NCBI RefSeq assembly: GCF_014701235.1
Contig: NZ_AP022873.1
Span: forward strand, 1,612,001-1,676,000
Reading direction: 5' to 3'
DNA length: 64,000 nt
DNA from: Dissulfurispira thermophila
Lineage (GTDB): Bacteria > Nitrospirota > Thermodesulfovibrionia > Thermodesulfovibrionales > Dissulfurispiraceae
The position numbers and the translations under genes were made by a program. Below the pieces are notes generated by a model that saw only the letters and a program-made list of their open reading frames with translations, ran no database searches and was not told where the DNA came from. This document shows, piece by piece, positions 24,648 through 33,992 of this stretch (positions are counted from its first letter, which is position 1; the number at the start of each line of letters is the position of its first letter).

Positions 24648-25793
24648 TCAGTTATTATAAATTTTTTTTGCCATATTTCCAAGTGATGTTAATATCTCAT
24701 ATGGAATTGTATCTGCCCTTCGTGCAAGCTCAGCCGCATCAATGAATTCATTTCCCTGTCTTCCTATGATAACTGCATCATCTCCCTCATCAACATGTTC
24801 TATACCTGTTAAATCAATCATAGCCAGATCCATGCAGACACGACCAACAACAGGCACCCTTCTGCCAGCTACGAGCAATTCTGCGTTATTAGAAAATCGT
24901 CTGCTAAAACCATCCGCATAACCAATGGATACAACACCTATAAGACTGCTGCGCTTCGTGATAAATGTTCTTCCGTAACTTATAGGTGTACCCGATGGCA
25001 GTCTCCTCAAGGATAATATTTTTGTCTTAACAGTCATAACAGGCTGTAACAAGTGGCCGGTTGCTGGTAGATAGTAGTCAGACACTTGATACCCTGTTGG
25101 ACTATCCATTGCTGATGTTATTGGTGAATATCCATAAAGCATTAATCCAGGCCTGACTGCATCAAAATGGGATTCAGGTAGTGTCATTACAGCAGCACTG
25201 TTAGCCATATGAAAGAGATGCACATTCAGTCCATTATTTAAAAGTTCGGTCTTGATAAAATTAAATCTATTAACCTGCACCTTTGCAAATGATGCATCCA
25301 TAAGGTCAGCTTCGGAGAAATGGCTCATAATTCCGCCAATGGTTATACCCTTCAGATTTGCTATCTCAATTATCTCTTTAACTGCATTCTCTGCAAAGCC
25401 AAGTCTGCCCATTCCTGTATCAATTTTTATATGCACTTCAACACTTCTGTTATTTCTCTCGGATTCTCTCGACAATAAGGTAGCTTTTTTTCTATCATAG
25501 ATTACTGGGATGAGATTATACCTGAAGACATCATCTATATCTGCATCAAAAAGCACAAGGATTGGACTGGTTATGCCCGCATTTCTTAACTCCTTTGCCT
25601 CCCCTGTAAATGCCACTGCTAAATATTCTACACCACCTGAAAGCAATCTTTTAGAAATCTCTACAGCACCATGTCCATAGGCATTTGCCTTTACAACAGC
25701 TATAACAGGACTATTATTAGAAAGCTTTTTTACAATCCTTAGATTATTAGAAACAGCGTTTAAGTCTATCTCAGCAATAGCGCCTCTATTCAC
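24648..25793 (-). CDS. alr: Alanine racemase
   Basis: PLP enzyme making D-alanine for peptidoglycan, 381 aa. PLP Lys in [15 protein letters not shown] (about residue 34), substrate-side segments [11 protein letters not shown] and HFSEADLMD, the Tyr region [13 protein letters not shown] and [12 protein letters not shown]. The start is GTG at 25793, overlapping the tatA stop (GTGTGA), with a weak AAAAAGG before it. Confidence 0.96.
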   Translation of the reverse strand: MNRGAIAEIDLNAVSNNLRIVKKLSNNSPVIAVVKANAYGHGAVEISKRLLSGGVEYLAVAFTGEAKELRNAGITSPILVLFDADIDDVFRYNLIPVIYDRKKATLLSRESERNNRSVEVHIKIDTGMGRLGFAENAVKEIIEIANLKGITIGGIMSHFSEADLMDASFAKVQVNRFNFIKTELLNNGLNVHLFHMANSAAVMTLPESHFDAVRPGLMLYGYSPITSAMDSPTGYQVSDYYLPATGHLLQPVMTVKTKILSLRRLPSGTPISYGRTFITKRSSLIGVVSIGYADGFSRRFSNNAELLVAGRRVPVVGRVCMDLAMIDLTGIEHVDEGDDAVIIGRQGNEFIDAAELARRADTIPYEILTSLGNMAKKIYNN

Positions 25794-25996
25794 ACCTTTT
25801 TCTCGTCAGTTGGCTTACCTTCATCAACGGGTTTTTTAGGGGTTACATCAATTTCATCAGGTTCATTCATGCCCTTTTTGAAATTCTTAATAGCCTTTCC
25901 TATCCCCCCTGCTAATTCTGGTAATCTTTTTGCTCCGAAGAGAATAAGGACAATTACCAGTATAATTATTAATTCCTGCATTCCGAGACCGAACAT
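25790..25996 (-). CDS. tatA: Twin-arginine translocase subunit TatA
   Basis: 68 aa. Single N-terminal membrane helix ([20 protein letters not shown]) followed by the [20 protein letters not shown] signature and an acidic amphipathic tail. It fits TatA/E better than TatB because of its short tail. tatC is not in the window. It overlaps the alr start by 4 bp. A GGAGG site precedes the ATG. Confidence 0.95.
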   Translation of the reverse strand: MFGLGMQELIIILVIVLILFGAKRLPELAGGIGKAIKNFKKGMNEPDEIDVTPKKPVDEGKPTDEKKV

Positions 25997-26035
25997 ACAT
26001 TACCTCCTTTTTAATGACAATGACGGGTAGTTTTT

Positions 26036-26066
26036 GGCTACTGGTGACTGGGTGCTGCTATTAAAC
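26036..26066. repeat. Heptamer repeat at the mobA 3' end
   Basis: Units TGGCTAC, TGGTGAC and TGGGTGC follow each other with a 7-bp period and supply the last nine codons of mobA (LIAAPSHQ). Confidence 0.55.
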
Positions 26067-26667
26067 TTCCCGTTACTGCCTTTTCATAGTCTTCTATTGT
26101 GTTTATATTGACAAAAGACCTACCATCGTAGTCCACAGTCATTATATCAGATTCACTAATAAAATGAGTATTAATTTCGCTCAGTATTCGCTTCATTGAT
26201 GTTTTACCTTCTAAAATGCAATCCTCAAAATAAGATATGGCAGACTTACAATATATACCAAAAAGAGGCTGTGGCTGTCTATTATAAATAGGGATTGTTG
26301 CACCATGATTTTGAAACATTCCCTTAGATGCCTCTATATGCCTTTTACATATGAATGAAACAAGTTCTTTTTTTATAAATGGCATGTCACATGCTAAAAC
26401 AAAAATGCATTTGTTCTTTGAATTAATCAATGATGAATATATACCAGACAAAGGTCCTTTTGATGGAAGCACATCGCCAATCAATGGCACGCCAAAATGA
26501 AAATATTTCTCAGGCATATTAGTACTGATAAAGACCTCATCAAAAATATCCATGAGGAGTGAAAGATTCTTTCCTATAATTGTGTTATCCCCAATTTTTA
26601 TAAACCCTTTAAGAGTAGGAAATCTGCGGTTTTCACCGCCAGCCAATATAACAGATGTAATATTCAT
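26038..26667 (-). CDS. mobA: Molybdenum cofactor guanylyltransferase
   Basis: 209 aa. Transfers GMP to molybdopterin to make MGD for Mo/W enzymes. N-terminal nucleotide site VILAGGENRRFPTLKGFIKI (the usual GGxSxRMG is altered to GGENRRF), STNMPEKY, DVLPSKGPLSGIYSSL, the acidic metal motif VLACDMPFI and YNRQPQPLFGIY. The last residues derive from a 7-mer repeat and the start lies behind another 7-mer repeat with no ribosome-binding site. The tungstate transporter at 57 kb fits a need for Mo/W cofactors. Confidence 0.87.
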   Translation of the reverse strand: MNITSVILAGGENRRFPTLKGFIKIGDNTIIGKNLSLLMDIFDEVFISTNMPEKYFHFGVPLIGDVLPSKGPLSGIYSSLINSKNKCIFVLACDMPFIKKELVSFICKRHIEASKGMFQNHGATIPIYNRQPQPLFGIYCKSAISYFEDCILEGKTSMKRILSEINTHFISESDIMTVDYDGRSFVNINTIEDYEKAVTGSLIAAPSHQ

Positions 26668-26669
26668 GT

Positions 26670-26693
26670 TTCCGTTGCTCTCTGTCTTCTGTC
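26670..26693. repeat. Heptamer repeat between the Memo-like gene and mobA
   Basis: CTGTCTT/CTGTCAC-type 7-mers (plus strand) occupy the mobA leader, where a ribosome-binding site would be expected. Confidence 0.5.
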
Positions 26694-27495
26694 ACTTAAT
26701 TACTATTCCTGCATATCCAACAACTCGCTCATAATCACCGCTCACATCTCCTGATGTTGCATATTTTATAAGCCTCGCCTGTTTTGCACCAAGTGCCTTT
26801 GCAGCATATAGCATTATTGTTACAGGCAAAAAACCACACATTGATATCTTATGCTCATGTACAGCTTTATACAAACCCTCTGGATTGAGATTAAGCACCT
26901 CCTTGATAGCAAGGTTATCAAGTCTCCTTGCAGTTTCATCTGTCTCATAATGACTCATGTCAGAGCTTGCAGCAATCACAACATCATAGTCAACCTCTCT
27001 TATTGCATCTGCAATCCCTTCACCAATCTCCTTACATTCCTGTAAAGAAGCATACATAACTGTTATTGGAACAATCTTCGTGGTTTCTGAAAAATAAGCA
27101 ATAAAAGGCAACTGCACCTCGAGGGAGTGTTCAAATATATGTGCCTGTATATCTTCTGATAAATAAGTAGATTTCTGCAATATCTTTCTGCTAAGGTCTT
27201 CATCTATGGAGAAAGTTCCTGTAGGTATCTCCCATTGGCCTGAAGCCATAATAGATACATTCGCCCCCAGTCCTGTATGATTTGGTCCTATGAGAATAAA
27301 GGTTTCTGGAAACTGTATTGATGAATACACAACACCTGCAACATGACCTGAATACATTAAGCCAGCATGTGGAGATATAATGCCTATAACCTTTTCTTTT
27401 ACTGCATCCTTAATAATATATTCCTCTACCTGACTTTTAAGTCTCGATGCGATGCCATAATAAAACTGTCCTGCTACTGCTGGCTTTCTATACAT
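26692..27495 (-). CDS. amrB: AmmeMemoRadiSam system protein B (Memo-like)
   Basis: 267 aa from the ATG at 27495, where the family motif begins (YRKPAVAGQFYYG); the open frame extends upstream to 27567 inside dnaB. Family marks: IGIISPHAGLMYSGHVAGVVY, FILIGPNHTGLG, HSLEVQLPFIAYFSE, VIAASSDMSHYETDETARRL and CGFLPVTIMLYAA. The Memo/AmmeMemoRadiSam family sits with a radical-SAM protein in many genomes; none is visible nearby. The start overlaps the dnaB stop. Biochemical role unknown. Confidence 0.9.
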   Translation of the reverse strand: MYRKPAVAGQFYYGIASRLKSQVEEYIIKDAVKEKVIGIISPHAGLMYSGHVAGVVYSSIQFPETFILIGPNHTGLGANVSIMASGQWEIPTGTFSIDEDLSRKILQKSTYLSEDIQAHIFEHSLEVQLPFIAYFSETTKIVPITVMYASLQECKEIGEGIADAIREVDYDVVIAASSDMSHYETDETARRLDNLAIKEVLNLNPEGLYKAVHEHKISMCGFLPVTIMLYAAKALGAKQARLIKYATSGDVSGDYERVVGYAGIVIK

Positions 27496-27499
27496 AGTT

Positions 27500-28912
27500 T
27501 TAATAAACTTCCTCCTCTGATTCATAGGACATACCAGCAAAATCAACAAATCGCGTGCTGTCTGCAAGATATGTGAGATTTACTGTTCCTGTGGGTCCGT
27601 TCCTCTGTTTTGCAATAATAATCTCTGCCTTACCTTTGTTTGAAGGATTATTTTTATTATAAATTTCGTCCCTGTAAATGAATATAATCACATCTGCATC
27701 CTGCTCAATTGCACCTGATTCTCTGAGATCAGCAAGGGTTGGCTTTTTCTCTCCCCTTTGTTCGACTGCCCTATTCAACTGACTAAGGGCAATAACAGGC
27801 ACTTTGAGTTCCTTTGCAAGCGCCTTCAGAGAGCGCGATATCTCTGATATCTCCTGTTCCCTGCGCTCAAAATTGCCTCTGCTCCTCATAAGTTGAAGAT
27901 AATCAACTACAACAAGACTGAGACCACCGTGTTCCATCTTCAATCTCCTCGCCTTTGCACGAACCTCAAGCACTGTAATAGCAGACGAATCATCTATAAA
28001 TATTGGTGCATCAGCAAGCCTGCCTGCTGCATTTGTAAGCTTAGGCCAGTCCTGCTTACTTATAAATCCCTTTCTCACAGACGATGCACTGACCATGCTT
28101 TCTGCACACAGCATCCTCATAGCCAGTTGTTCCTTTGACATCTCCAGACTGAAAATTGCCACGGGCTCTTTTAAATCAATCGCAACATGCTGGGCTATAT
28201 TCAATGCAAATGCGGTCTTACCCATACCAGGCCTTCCACCAATGATTATCAAATCCCCAGGCTGAAATCCAGATGTCAGTTCGTCTATATCCTTAAAACC
28301 AGAAGGAATACCTGTAATGGCCTCTTTTTTATCATAAAGATGTTCTATCATTTTGAATGTGTCCTTGATAACATCCTTCAAGTTTGAAAATGAGGTTTTT
28401 GTCCTTTTATCTGCGATGTCAAATATTAATCTTTCCGCATAATCAACCATTTCATCTGCATCAAGGCTATCTTCGTAAACTCTTGAAGTAATATGCGTAG
28501 CTGTTTGTATTAATGACCTCAAAAGAGATTTTTCACGAACTATTTTTGCATGATACCGTATATTTGCAGAGGTGGGCACTGCATTTGCAAGATAGGAAAG
28601 ATACGAAATCCCTCCGACTGTATCGAGATTGTCTGTCCTTCTCAGATAATCAGTCAGGGTGACGATATCTATTGGCTCATTCTTTTCGAAAAGCTCACAC
28701 ATTGCATTGTATAATCGCCTGTGGGTTTCTCTGTAAAAGTCTTCTGAACTCAGTATTTCGAGGGCTTTCGGCAGTGCCTCATTATCAAATATAATTGCAC
28801 CAAGAACAGCCTGCTCTGCCTCTATATTTTGCGGAGGCAACTTTTCTATAATATCTCCCGGCATGTCTTTTTGACTTGAACCAACCTCTCTCAATGTTAC
28901 CTCATGCGTCAA
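27500..28912 (-). CDS. dnaB: Replicative DNA helicase DnaB
   Basis: 470 aa hexameric helicase. N-terminal domain LPPQNIEAEQAVLGAIIFDN and CELFEKNEPIDIVTLTDYL; RecA core with Walker A GGRPGMGKTAFALNIA near residue 230, SLEMSKEQLAMRMLCAES, Walker B LSLVVVDYLQLMR and QLNRAVEQRGEKKPTLADLR with the arginine finger region. The reading frame begins with TTG at 28912; an ATG 17 codons later (MPGDIIEKL) is an alternative and neither has a strong ribosome-binding site. Follows rplI, the usual pairing. Confidence 0.96.
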   Translation of the reverse strand: MTHEVTLREVGSSQKDMPGDIIEKLPPQNIEAEQAVLGAIIFDNEALPKALEILSSEDFYRETHRRLYNAMCELFEKNEPIDIVTLTDYLRRTDNLDTVGGISYLSYLANAVPTSANIRYHAKIVREKSLLRSLIQTATHITSRVYEDSLDADEMVDYAERLIFDIADKRTKTSFSNLKDVIKDTFKMIEHLYDKKEAITGIPSGFKDIDELTSGFQPGDLIIIGGRPGMGKTAFALNIAQHVAIDLKEPVAIFSLEMSKEQLAMRMLCAESMVSASSVRKGFISKQDWPKLTNAAGRLADAPIFIDDSSAITVLEVRAKARRLKMEHGGLSLVVVDYLQLMRSRGNFERREQEISEISRSLKALAKELKVPVIALSQLNRAVEQRGEKKPTLADLRESGAIEQDADVIIFIYRDEIYNKNNPSNKGKAEIIIAKQRNGPTGTVNLTYLADSTRFVDFAGMSYESEEEVY

Positions 28913-28932
28913 GCGCAGTGCGTCGAGATCAT

Positions 28933-29376
28933 TTACTCGCTTACTACCTTAACATTGAGTTGTGCTGTAACATCAGGATGAATTTTTACACTAACTGTAT
29001 AGTCTCCGAGTCTCTTTATCGGCTCATCAATTACAATTTTCTTTCTATCCACATCGATACCTTCTTTTTTCAATGCATCTGCAATATCTATAGCAGTAAC
29101 AGAGCCGAAAAGTCTATCCTCTTCGCCTGTCTTAACCTTTATTGTGATTGCTGTTTGATAGATCCTTGCTGACAGTTCTTCAGCAGATGCCTTTGCCTTT
29201 TTTGCGAGTTCTTGAATCTTTCTCTTTTCATGTTCCATTGCCTTGATATTTTTAGGATTTGCTTCAACAGCAAGCCCCCTTGGTATCAGAAAATTTCTTG
29301 CATACCCATCCTTGACATTGACCACCTCACCAATATGACCTAAATCCTTAACATTCTCTTTAAGAATAACTTGCAT
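28933..29376 (-). CDS. rplI: 50S ribosomal protein L9
   Basis: 147 aa. The start is set at ATG 29376 (MQVILKENVKDLGHIGEV) because GGAGAG lies 6 nt upstream; the longer frame to 29394 is not needed. Typical: DGYARNFLIPRGLAVEANP, IKAMEHEKRKIQE, FGSVTAIDIADALKKEGIDV and LGDYTVSVKIHPDV. It precedes dnaB on the same strand. Confidence 0.97.
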   Translation of the reverse strand: MQVILKENVKDLGHIGEVVNVKDGYARNFLIPRGLAVEANPKNIKAMEHEKRKIQELAKKAKASAEELSARIYQTAITIKVKTGEEDRLFGSVTAIDIADALKKEGIDVDRKKIVIDEPIKRLGDYTVSVKIHPDVTAQLNVKVVSE

Positions 29377-29399
29377 ACAAAACTCTCCTTTCAAAAAAT

Positions 29400-29472
29400 T
29401 AGGTTAAGGGTAAATGAGTGAATAACCCCTGATTATTATCATACCTTAACCGTAACCTTAACCTCAACCTTA
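29400..29472. repeat. Inverted hexamer-type repeat upstream of rplI
   Basis: GGTTAA on the left and repeated TTAACC/GTAACC units on the right, with a 6-bp period and partial complementarity. It lies between rplI and the methyltransferase gene and overlaps the stop of the latter. The same units recur near tRNA-Leu at 60248. Confidence 0.65.
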
Positions 29473-30291
29473 ATATATTCTCTGCCTCACAACCTCATAT
29501 AAACAAACAGATGCTGCCATTGCGACATTCAAGCTCTCAGCCTTGCCTAAAATTGGAATTTTCAGACCCTTTGCCCTTTTGAGCAACACCTCACTGACGC
29601 CATGGGCCTCATTACCAAAGGCAATAGCAACAGGTAATTTAAAATCAAATTCATAAATAGACATCTGCGCATGAACATCTGCTGCATATAATGAAATATT
29701 TTTCGACTCAATGAAATCAAAAAGGGTCTCTAATCCCGAATAAATAATTGGAATATTAAATAGGCTTCCTGCTGTTGCTCTTATTGCCTTTGGCATAAAG
29801 GCATCGCATGTGTTTGGAAGAATAATCACAGCATCAGCACCTGCCGCATCAGATACCCTGATAATTGTGCCAAGGTTTCCAGGGTCCTGAATACCATCGC
29901 AAACAACAAGAAAAGGAACTTCTTTAAAACTGATACCATCTAATCTCGCTATTTTACAAGACATAACCGCGGCAATCCCTTGAGGTGTCTCTGTATCACT
30001 AAGTTTATTCAAAACCTGCTCTGATACCCGAATAAAAATATCTCTTGGCGGTTGACATTTGATGCTCGATATTATCAGCCTTAAAAGTCTTTGTCCCTCC
30101 TTCTTGTTTGAAAATTCTTCTGTAAAAAACACCCTTTTTATCTCTACATGAGGAGATGCTACTGCCATTTCTATGAGGTGTGGTCCCTCTATAAAAAACG
30201 CCTCATGTCTGTATCTGGCGTATTTTTGCTTTATTTTTAATGCTTCCTTAATTATTGCATTTACAGGGCTTGTGATTGTTATAAATCTCAT
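29470..30291 (-). CDS. TrmH/SpoU-family RNA 2'-O-methyltransferase
   Basis: 273 aa. N-terminal substrate-binding region (AFFIEGPHLIEMAVAS) and a SPOUT domain: VVCDGIQDPGNLGTIIRVSD, VAIAFGNEAHGVSEVLLKRA and IPILGKAESLNVAMAASVCL. It uses SAM to methylate a ribose in rRNA or tRNA; target unknown. It overlaps the end of the site-2 protease gene by 4 bp, and RNase J is further upstream in the same unit. Confidence 0.92.
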   Translation of the reverse strand: MRFITITSPVNAIIKEALKIKQKYARYRHEAFFIEGPHLIEMAVASPHVEIKRVFFTEEFSNKKEGQRLLRLIISSIKCQPPRDIFIRVSEQVLNKLSDTETPQGIAAVMSCKIARLDGISFKEVPFLVVCDGIQDPGNLGTIIRVSDAAGADAVIILPNTCDAFMPKAIRATAGSLFNIPIIYSGLETLFDFIESKNISLYAADVHAQMSIYEFDFKLPVAIAFGNEAHGVSEVLLKRAKGLKIPILGKAESLNVAMAASVCLYEVVRQRIY

Positions 30292-31124
30292 GGCAAAAAC
30301 TTAAAAGGCGAAGGTATAAATGTTATAACAAAAATTATAAATGTGAATATTCCTATGGATCTCCTTTTGGAATCAAGCGGGACTTCCCAGTAAAGCACAG
30401 GCGGGTGTTTTATTCCGAGTATAAGCATCAATACGGCCCACAATGCCCAGCCTTCCCAATAAAGAATCCCCAATATTGCAAGGACGATCACAAGTGCTCT
30501 GGATAGATATTTATGTCTTTCACCCAATATGGCAAAGGCTATATGTCCTCCATCAAGCTGGCCAACAGGAATAAGATTTAATGATGTGACAAAAAGTCCA
30601 ATCCAGCCGGCAAATGCCACAGGATGAAGAAAAATATCATGATTATCAGGTGCTACACCTAATATTACATTGGATAAAAAGGAAAACAAAATTGAATCTC
30701 CGAGACTTAATGCGCCTTCGGTATTTGACAGTGGGGCAATCTCCGACATGCTAAGACCCACAATGCAAGCTATAACAGAAACAATAAACCCAGCTATCGG
30801 CCCTGATGCGCCTATATCTATAAGCGCCTTTCTCGTGATTATAGGCGATTTCATTTTTATGAATGCACCAAATGTTCCTATTATTGATGGAGCCGGAATA
30901 AAATATGGTAGTGTTGCCTTTGTGTGATGCTTCTTTGATGCAATGTAGTGAGATAATTCATGGCATAAAAGTATGGTCATCAATGTGCCTGCAAATGGTA
31001 GACCTTCTATTATCCTACCAGGCTCCCTGAATATGTTCACGCCCTTCTGCAGTGCTCCTGCAGTAAGAGTCGTTAAAAAGGTGACTATGAATAAAATTAT
31101 ATGCAGATATGGGATCTTTCTCAT
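30288..31124 (-). CDS. Site-2 protease family metallopeptidase (M50)
   Basis: 278 aa, around six membrane segments. Zinc motif HELSH in LLCHELSHYIASKKHHTKA near residue 54, and the second conserved NxxPxxxLDG motif in LNLIPVGQLDGGHIAFAILG (Asp near 187). This arrangement is typical of intramembrane proteases related to EcfE/RseP but without PDZ domains. Substrate unknown. It starts one base before the RNase J stop and overlaps the methyltransferase gene, so the three genes are co-transcribed. Confidence 0.93.
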   Translation of the reverse strand: MRKIPYLHIILFIVTFLTTLTAGALQKGVNIFREPGRIIEGLPFAGTLMTILLCHELSHYIASKKHHTKATLPYFIPAPSIIGTFGAFIKMKSPIITRKALIDIGASGPIAGFIVSVIACIVGLSMSEIAPLSNTEGALSLGDSILFSFLSNVILGVAPDNHDIFLHPVAFAGWIGLFVTSLNLIPVGQLDGGHIAFAILGERHKYLSRALVIVLAILGILYWEGWALWAVLMLILGIKHPPVLYWEVPLDSKRRSIGIFTFIIFVITFIPSPFKFLP

Positions 31125-32786
31125 TCATACTTCCATTATTATAGGCATTATCATGGGTTTCCTATCCATTGTGTTTCTCAAATATTTCTTAAGCGTTGAC
31201 CGCAATTTTGCCTGAATAAGACTAATATCAGAAATTATATCGTCCTCAAGGTCAGAAAGCGTATTTGTCATTAAATCCCTGACCTCGTTTATTATATCTT
31301 GCGATGCATCTTCGAATATAAATCCCCTCGATATTATTTCAGGACCGGAAACAATTCTCTTTGTGAGCTTCTCTATACCCACAAGCACAATAACTATTCC
31401 ATCATGTGCAAGTCTCTTTCTATCTCTGAGAACGATATCTTCAACACCTCCCATACCCTTACCATCAATAAATATTCTTCCTGAATTTATCTTTCCATTT
31501 TTTAATGCACCAGTCTCTGTTATCTCAAGAATCTCTCCGTCTTGCATAACAAAAATATTATCAGAAGGTATGCCTGATTTTTCCGCTAATCTTGCATGAT
31601 ATTTAAGATGCCTATATTCCCCGTGTACAGGCATAAAATACTTTGGCCTTACAAGATTGATCATAAGTTTTAATTCTTCTTTCGAGGCATGTCCTGAAAC
31701 ATGTATCTCTGATACCTTCTCGTATATAACATCAGCCCCCCTTTTCATTAGGTGGTTTATAATCTTTCCTATAGATCGCTCATTGCCTGGGATCATCTTT
31801 GCGGAAAGTATAACAGTATCTCCTTCCTTTATTTTTATATGCTTATGCTCATCTATAGCAATCCGAGAAAGAACACTCATAGGCTCTCCCTGACTTCCTG
31901 TTGTTATTATTACAACCTTATCATCAGGCAGATCTCTCAAATTTTCAAGCCTCACCCATGTATCTTCTGGCATTTTCAAATAACCAAGATCAAGAGCAAT
32001 TTGTGAATTAGCCACCATACTCTTACCGCACATTATTATATGCCTCTTATATTGCAGTGCAACATCAATTACCTGTTGAATCCTGTGTATGTTTGAAGCA
32101 AATGTAGCAATAATTATCCTTCCCCTTGCCTTTGAAAATATATCCTCAAATGCCCTCCGCACCTCTTTTTCAGAGAATGTGAATCCTCCTTTCTCTGCAT
32201 TAGTGCTATCAGAAAGCATTAGTAATGTGCCTTTCTCACCATATTCTGAAAATTTATGAAAATCCATCAATTCTCCATCAACAGGAGTTGGATCGAGTTT
32301 GAAATCTCCTGTATGAACAATATTGCCAATAGGTGTTTTAATTCCCAATCCAACACCATCAACAATACTGTGTGTAACCCTCATAAATTCTATATCGAAT
32401 ACACCAAGACTAATAATATCTCTTGGCCTTACAGAAATAAGGTTTATGTCTGCTATATCGTGTTCTTTTAATTTCTCTCTGACAAGGGCAAGGGTTAAAG
32501 AAGTTCCATAGACAGGAACATTGATTTCCTTAAGCAAAAAAGGCAATGCACCTGTGTGATCTTCATGACCATGAGTAAGGATTATGCCTTTTACCTTTTC
32601 CTTATTTTCAAGAATATAAGAAAAGTCTGGAATAACAAAGTCTACACCCAGCATATCCTCTTCTGGAAACATCAATCCAGCATCGACTATAATAAGGTCA
32701 TCAGCATACTGAAACACGGTCATATTCAGACCGATTTCTTCAAGGCCACCAAGAGGGATAATAAAGAGAGACCGTTCACCGTTCAT
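31125..32786 (-). CDS. rnj: Ribonuclease J
   Basis: 553 aa metallo-beta-lactamase-fold RNase with 5'-exo and endo activity. LTHGHEDHTGALPFLLKE carries the zinc HxHxDH motif near residue 75; IVHTGDFKLDPTPVDG, LSDSTNAEKGGFTFSE, GSQGEPMSVLSRIA and VHVSGHASKEEL-like HVSGHASKEELKLMI complete the beta-CASP part; a C-terminal domain follows. Its first codons (ATGAACGGTGAACGG) come from a GAAC heptamer repeat and there is no good ribosome-binding site. Confidence 0.96.
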   Translation of the reverse strand: MNGERSLFIIPLGGLEEIGLNMTVFQYADDLIIVDAGLMFPEEDMLGVDFVIPDFSYILENKEKVKGIILTHGHEDHTGALPFLLKEINVPVYGTSLTLALVREKLKEHDIADINLISVRPRDIISLGVFDIEFMRVTHSIVDGVGLGIKTPIGNIVHTGDFKLDPTPVDGELMDFHKFSEYGEKGTLLMLSDSTNAEKGGFTFSEKEVRRAFEDIFSKARGRIIIATFASNIHRIQQVIDVALQYKRHIIMCGKSMVANSQIALDLGYLKMPEDTWVRLENLRDLPDDKVVIITTGSQGEPMSVLSRIAIDEHKHIKIKEGDTVILSAKMIPGNERSIGKIINHLMKRGADVIYEKVSEIHVSGHASKEELKLMINLVRPKYFMPVHGEYRHLKYHARLAEKSGIPSDNIFVMQDGEILEITETGALKNGKINSGRIFIDGKGMGGVEDIVLRDRKRLAHDGIVIVLVGIEKLTKRIVSGPEIISRGFIFEDASQDIINEVRDLMTNTLSDLEDDIISDISLIQAKLRSTLKKYLRNTMDRKPMIMPIIMEV

Positions 32787-32845
32787 AGTTCACCATCACA
32801 TGGTTTTGGTTTTGAACTGTGAACAATAATCTATGAACTATGAAT
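32781..32845. repeat. Inverted heptamer-repeat element upstream of RNase J
   Basis: TTCACCG/TTCATAG units on the left and TGTGAAC/TATGAAC units on the right, in opposite orientation, flank a T/G-rich loop. It supplies the RNase J start codon and lies after the stop codon of the HD-GYP gene (32850). Confidence 0.7.
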
Positions 32846-32849
32846 TTTC

Positions 32850-33968
32850 TTATCTCCACCGCTCCACTAATTCTTCAATACTAACATCGCCATCTATAAT
32901 CTGTTGCACTATTGGCTTGACAGAAGACACATCAGCCTTTGCTTTTTTAATCTGTATTATATTATCCACCCTATTAAAAAATGCATCAACAATTTCAGGA
33001 TCAAACTGTCTTTCTCTCTGCTCCTTTATATAATCCAATGCCTTTTCTATTGGCCATGCAGCCTTATATATTCGGTCTGATGTAAGTGCATCAAACACAT
33101 CTGTAACCGTAACTATCCTTCCTGATATGGGAATATCACTTCCTTTTAGTCCGAGCGGATAACCAGTGCCGTCCCATCGTTCATGGTGAGATAATGCAAT
33201 CTCTTTTGCAAGCTCAAGGAGAGGAAGGGTTGTACCGCTGAGAATCTTTCCTCCTATAATTGTATGCAGCTTTATTATCTTGAATTCATCATCTGTCAAT
33301 TTTCCAGGCTTAAGAAGCACACCGTCAGGGATACCTATCTTCCCAACATCATGCATTGGTGATGCATATCTCATCATCATGCTCTGCTCATGGTTCATGC
33401 CGATTTCCTCAGCTATAAGGTTCACATAATCAGCTATCCTTTCTATATGTCTTCCTGTCTCGTCATCTCTGAATTCAGATGCCTTACCAAGCCTTATTAT
33501 AATCTCCAGTTGTGTGTACTCCAACATCTGGAGTTTTTCCAAAAGATTTGATTCCATGACATCAAGGGAGCTATTTAAGAATTCATCCCTTTCTTTGAGT
33601 TTAAGCATGTTATAGACCCTTGCCTTGAGTTCCTCCACAAAAAAGGGCTTTGTCACATAATCATCTGCCCCAAGATTAAGGGCGTTTATAATGCTCTGCT
33701 TATCAGTAAGTGCAGACAGGACAATTATAGGGAAGTAATTTTTTTCTCTAATATTTTTTAATCTTCTCAGGACATCAAAACCATCCATCACAGGCATCAT
33801 AAGGTCAAGAACTATTAAATCAGGAGTACCATTCTTTTCTATAGACTCAAGAAGTTCTTTACCATCACCTGCTTTTTTGATAATAATATCAGGGTCATTT
33901 CTAAAAACAGCTTCAACCAGTTCTATGTTTGTCGGAACATCATCAGCTACATAAACTGTCCTCTGCAT
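32850..33968 (-). CDS. Response regulator with HD-GYP phosphodiesterase output
   Basis: 372 aa. Receiver domain (1-120): VYVADDVPTNIE, phospho-acceptor Asp in LIVLDLMMPVMDG near residue 55, Lys in YVTKPFFVEEL. HD-GYP domain (about 150-350): RHIERIADYVNLIAEEIG, HDVGKIGIPDGVLLKPGKLT, HHERWDGTGYPLGL and DVFDALTSDRIYK. Expected to hydrolyse cyclic-di-GMP. Lies 24 bp downstream of copA. A GGAGG ribosome-binding site precedes the ATG. Confidence 0.95.
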   Translation of the reverse strand: MQRTVYVADDVPTNIELVEAVFRNDPDIIIKKAGDGKELLESIEKNGTPDLIVLDLMMPVMDGFDVLRRLKNIREKNYFPIIVLSALTDKQSIINALNLGADDYVTKPFFVEELKARVYNMLKLKERDEFLNSSLDVMESNLLEKLQMLEYTQLEIIIRLGKASEFRDDETGRHIERIADYVNLIAEEIGMNHEQSMMMRYASPMHDVGKIGIPDGVLLKPGKLTDDEFKIIKLHTIIGGKILSGTTLPLLELAKEIALSHHERWDGTGYPLGLKGSDIPISGRIVTVTDVFDALTSDRIYKAAWPIEKALDYIKEQRERQFDPEIVDAFFNRVDNIIQIKKAKADVSSVKPIVQQIIDGDVSIEELVERWR

Positions 33969-33992
33969 TAATATAATTTCCTCCTGTATTAG

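Noticed and set aside
29400-29472. CRISPR-like repeat
   Set aside because: The units are 6 bp and contiguous, with no spacers and no cas genes nearby.
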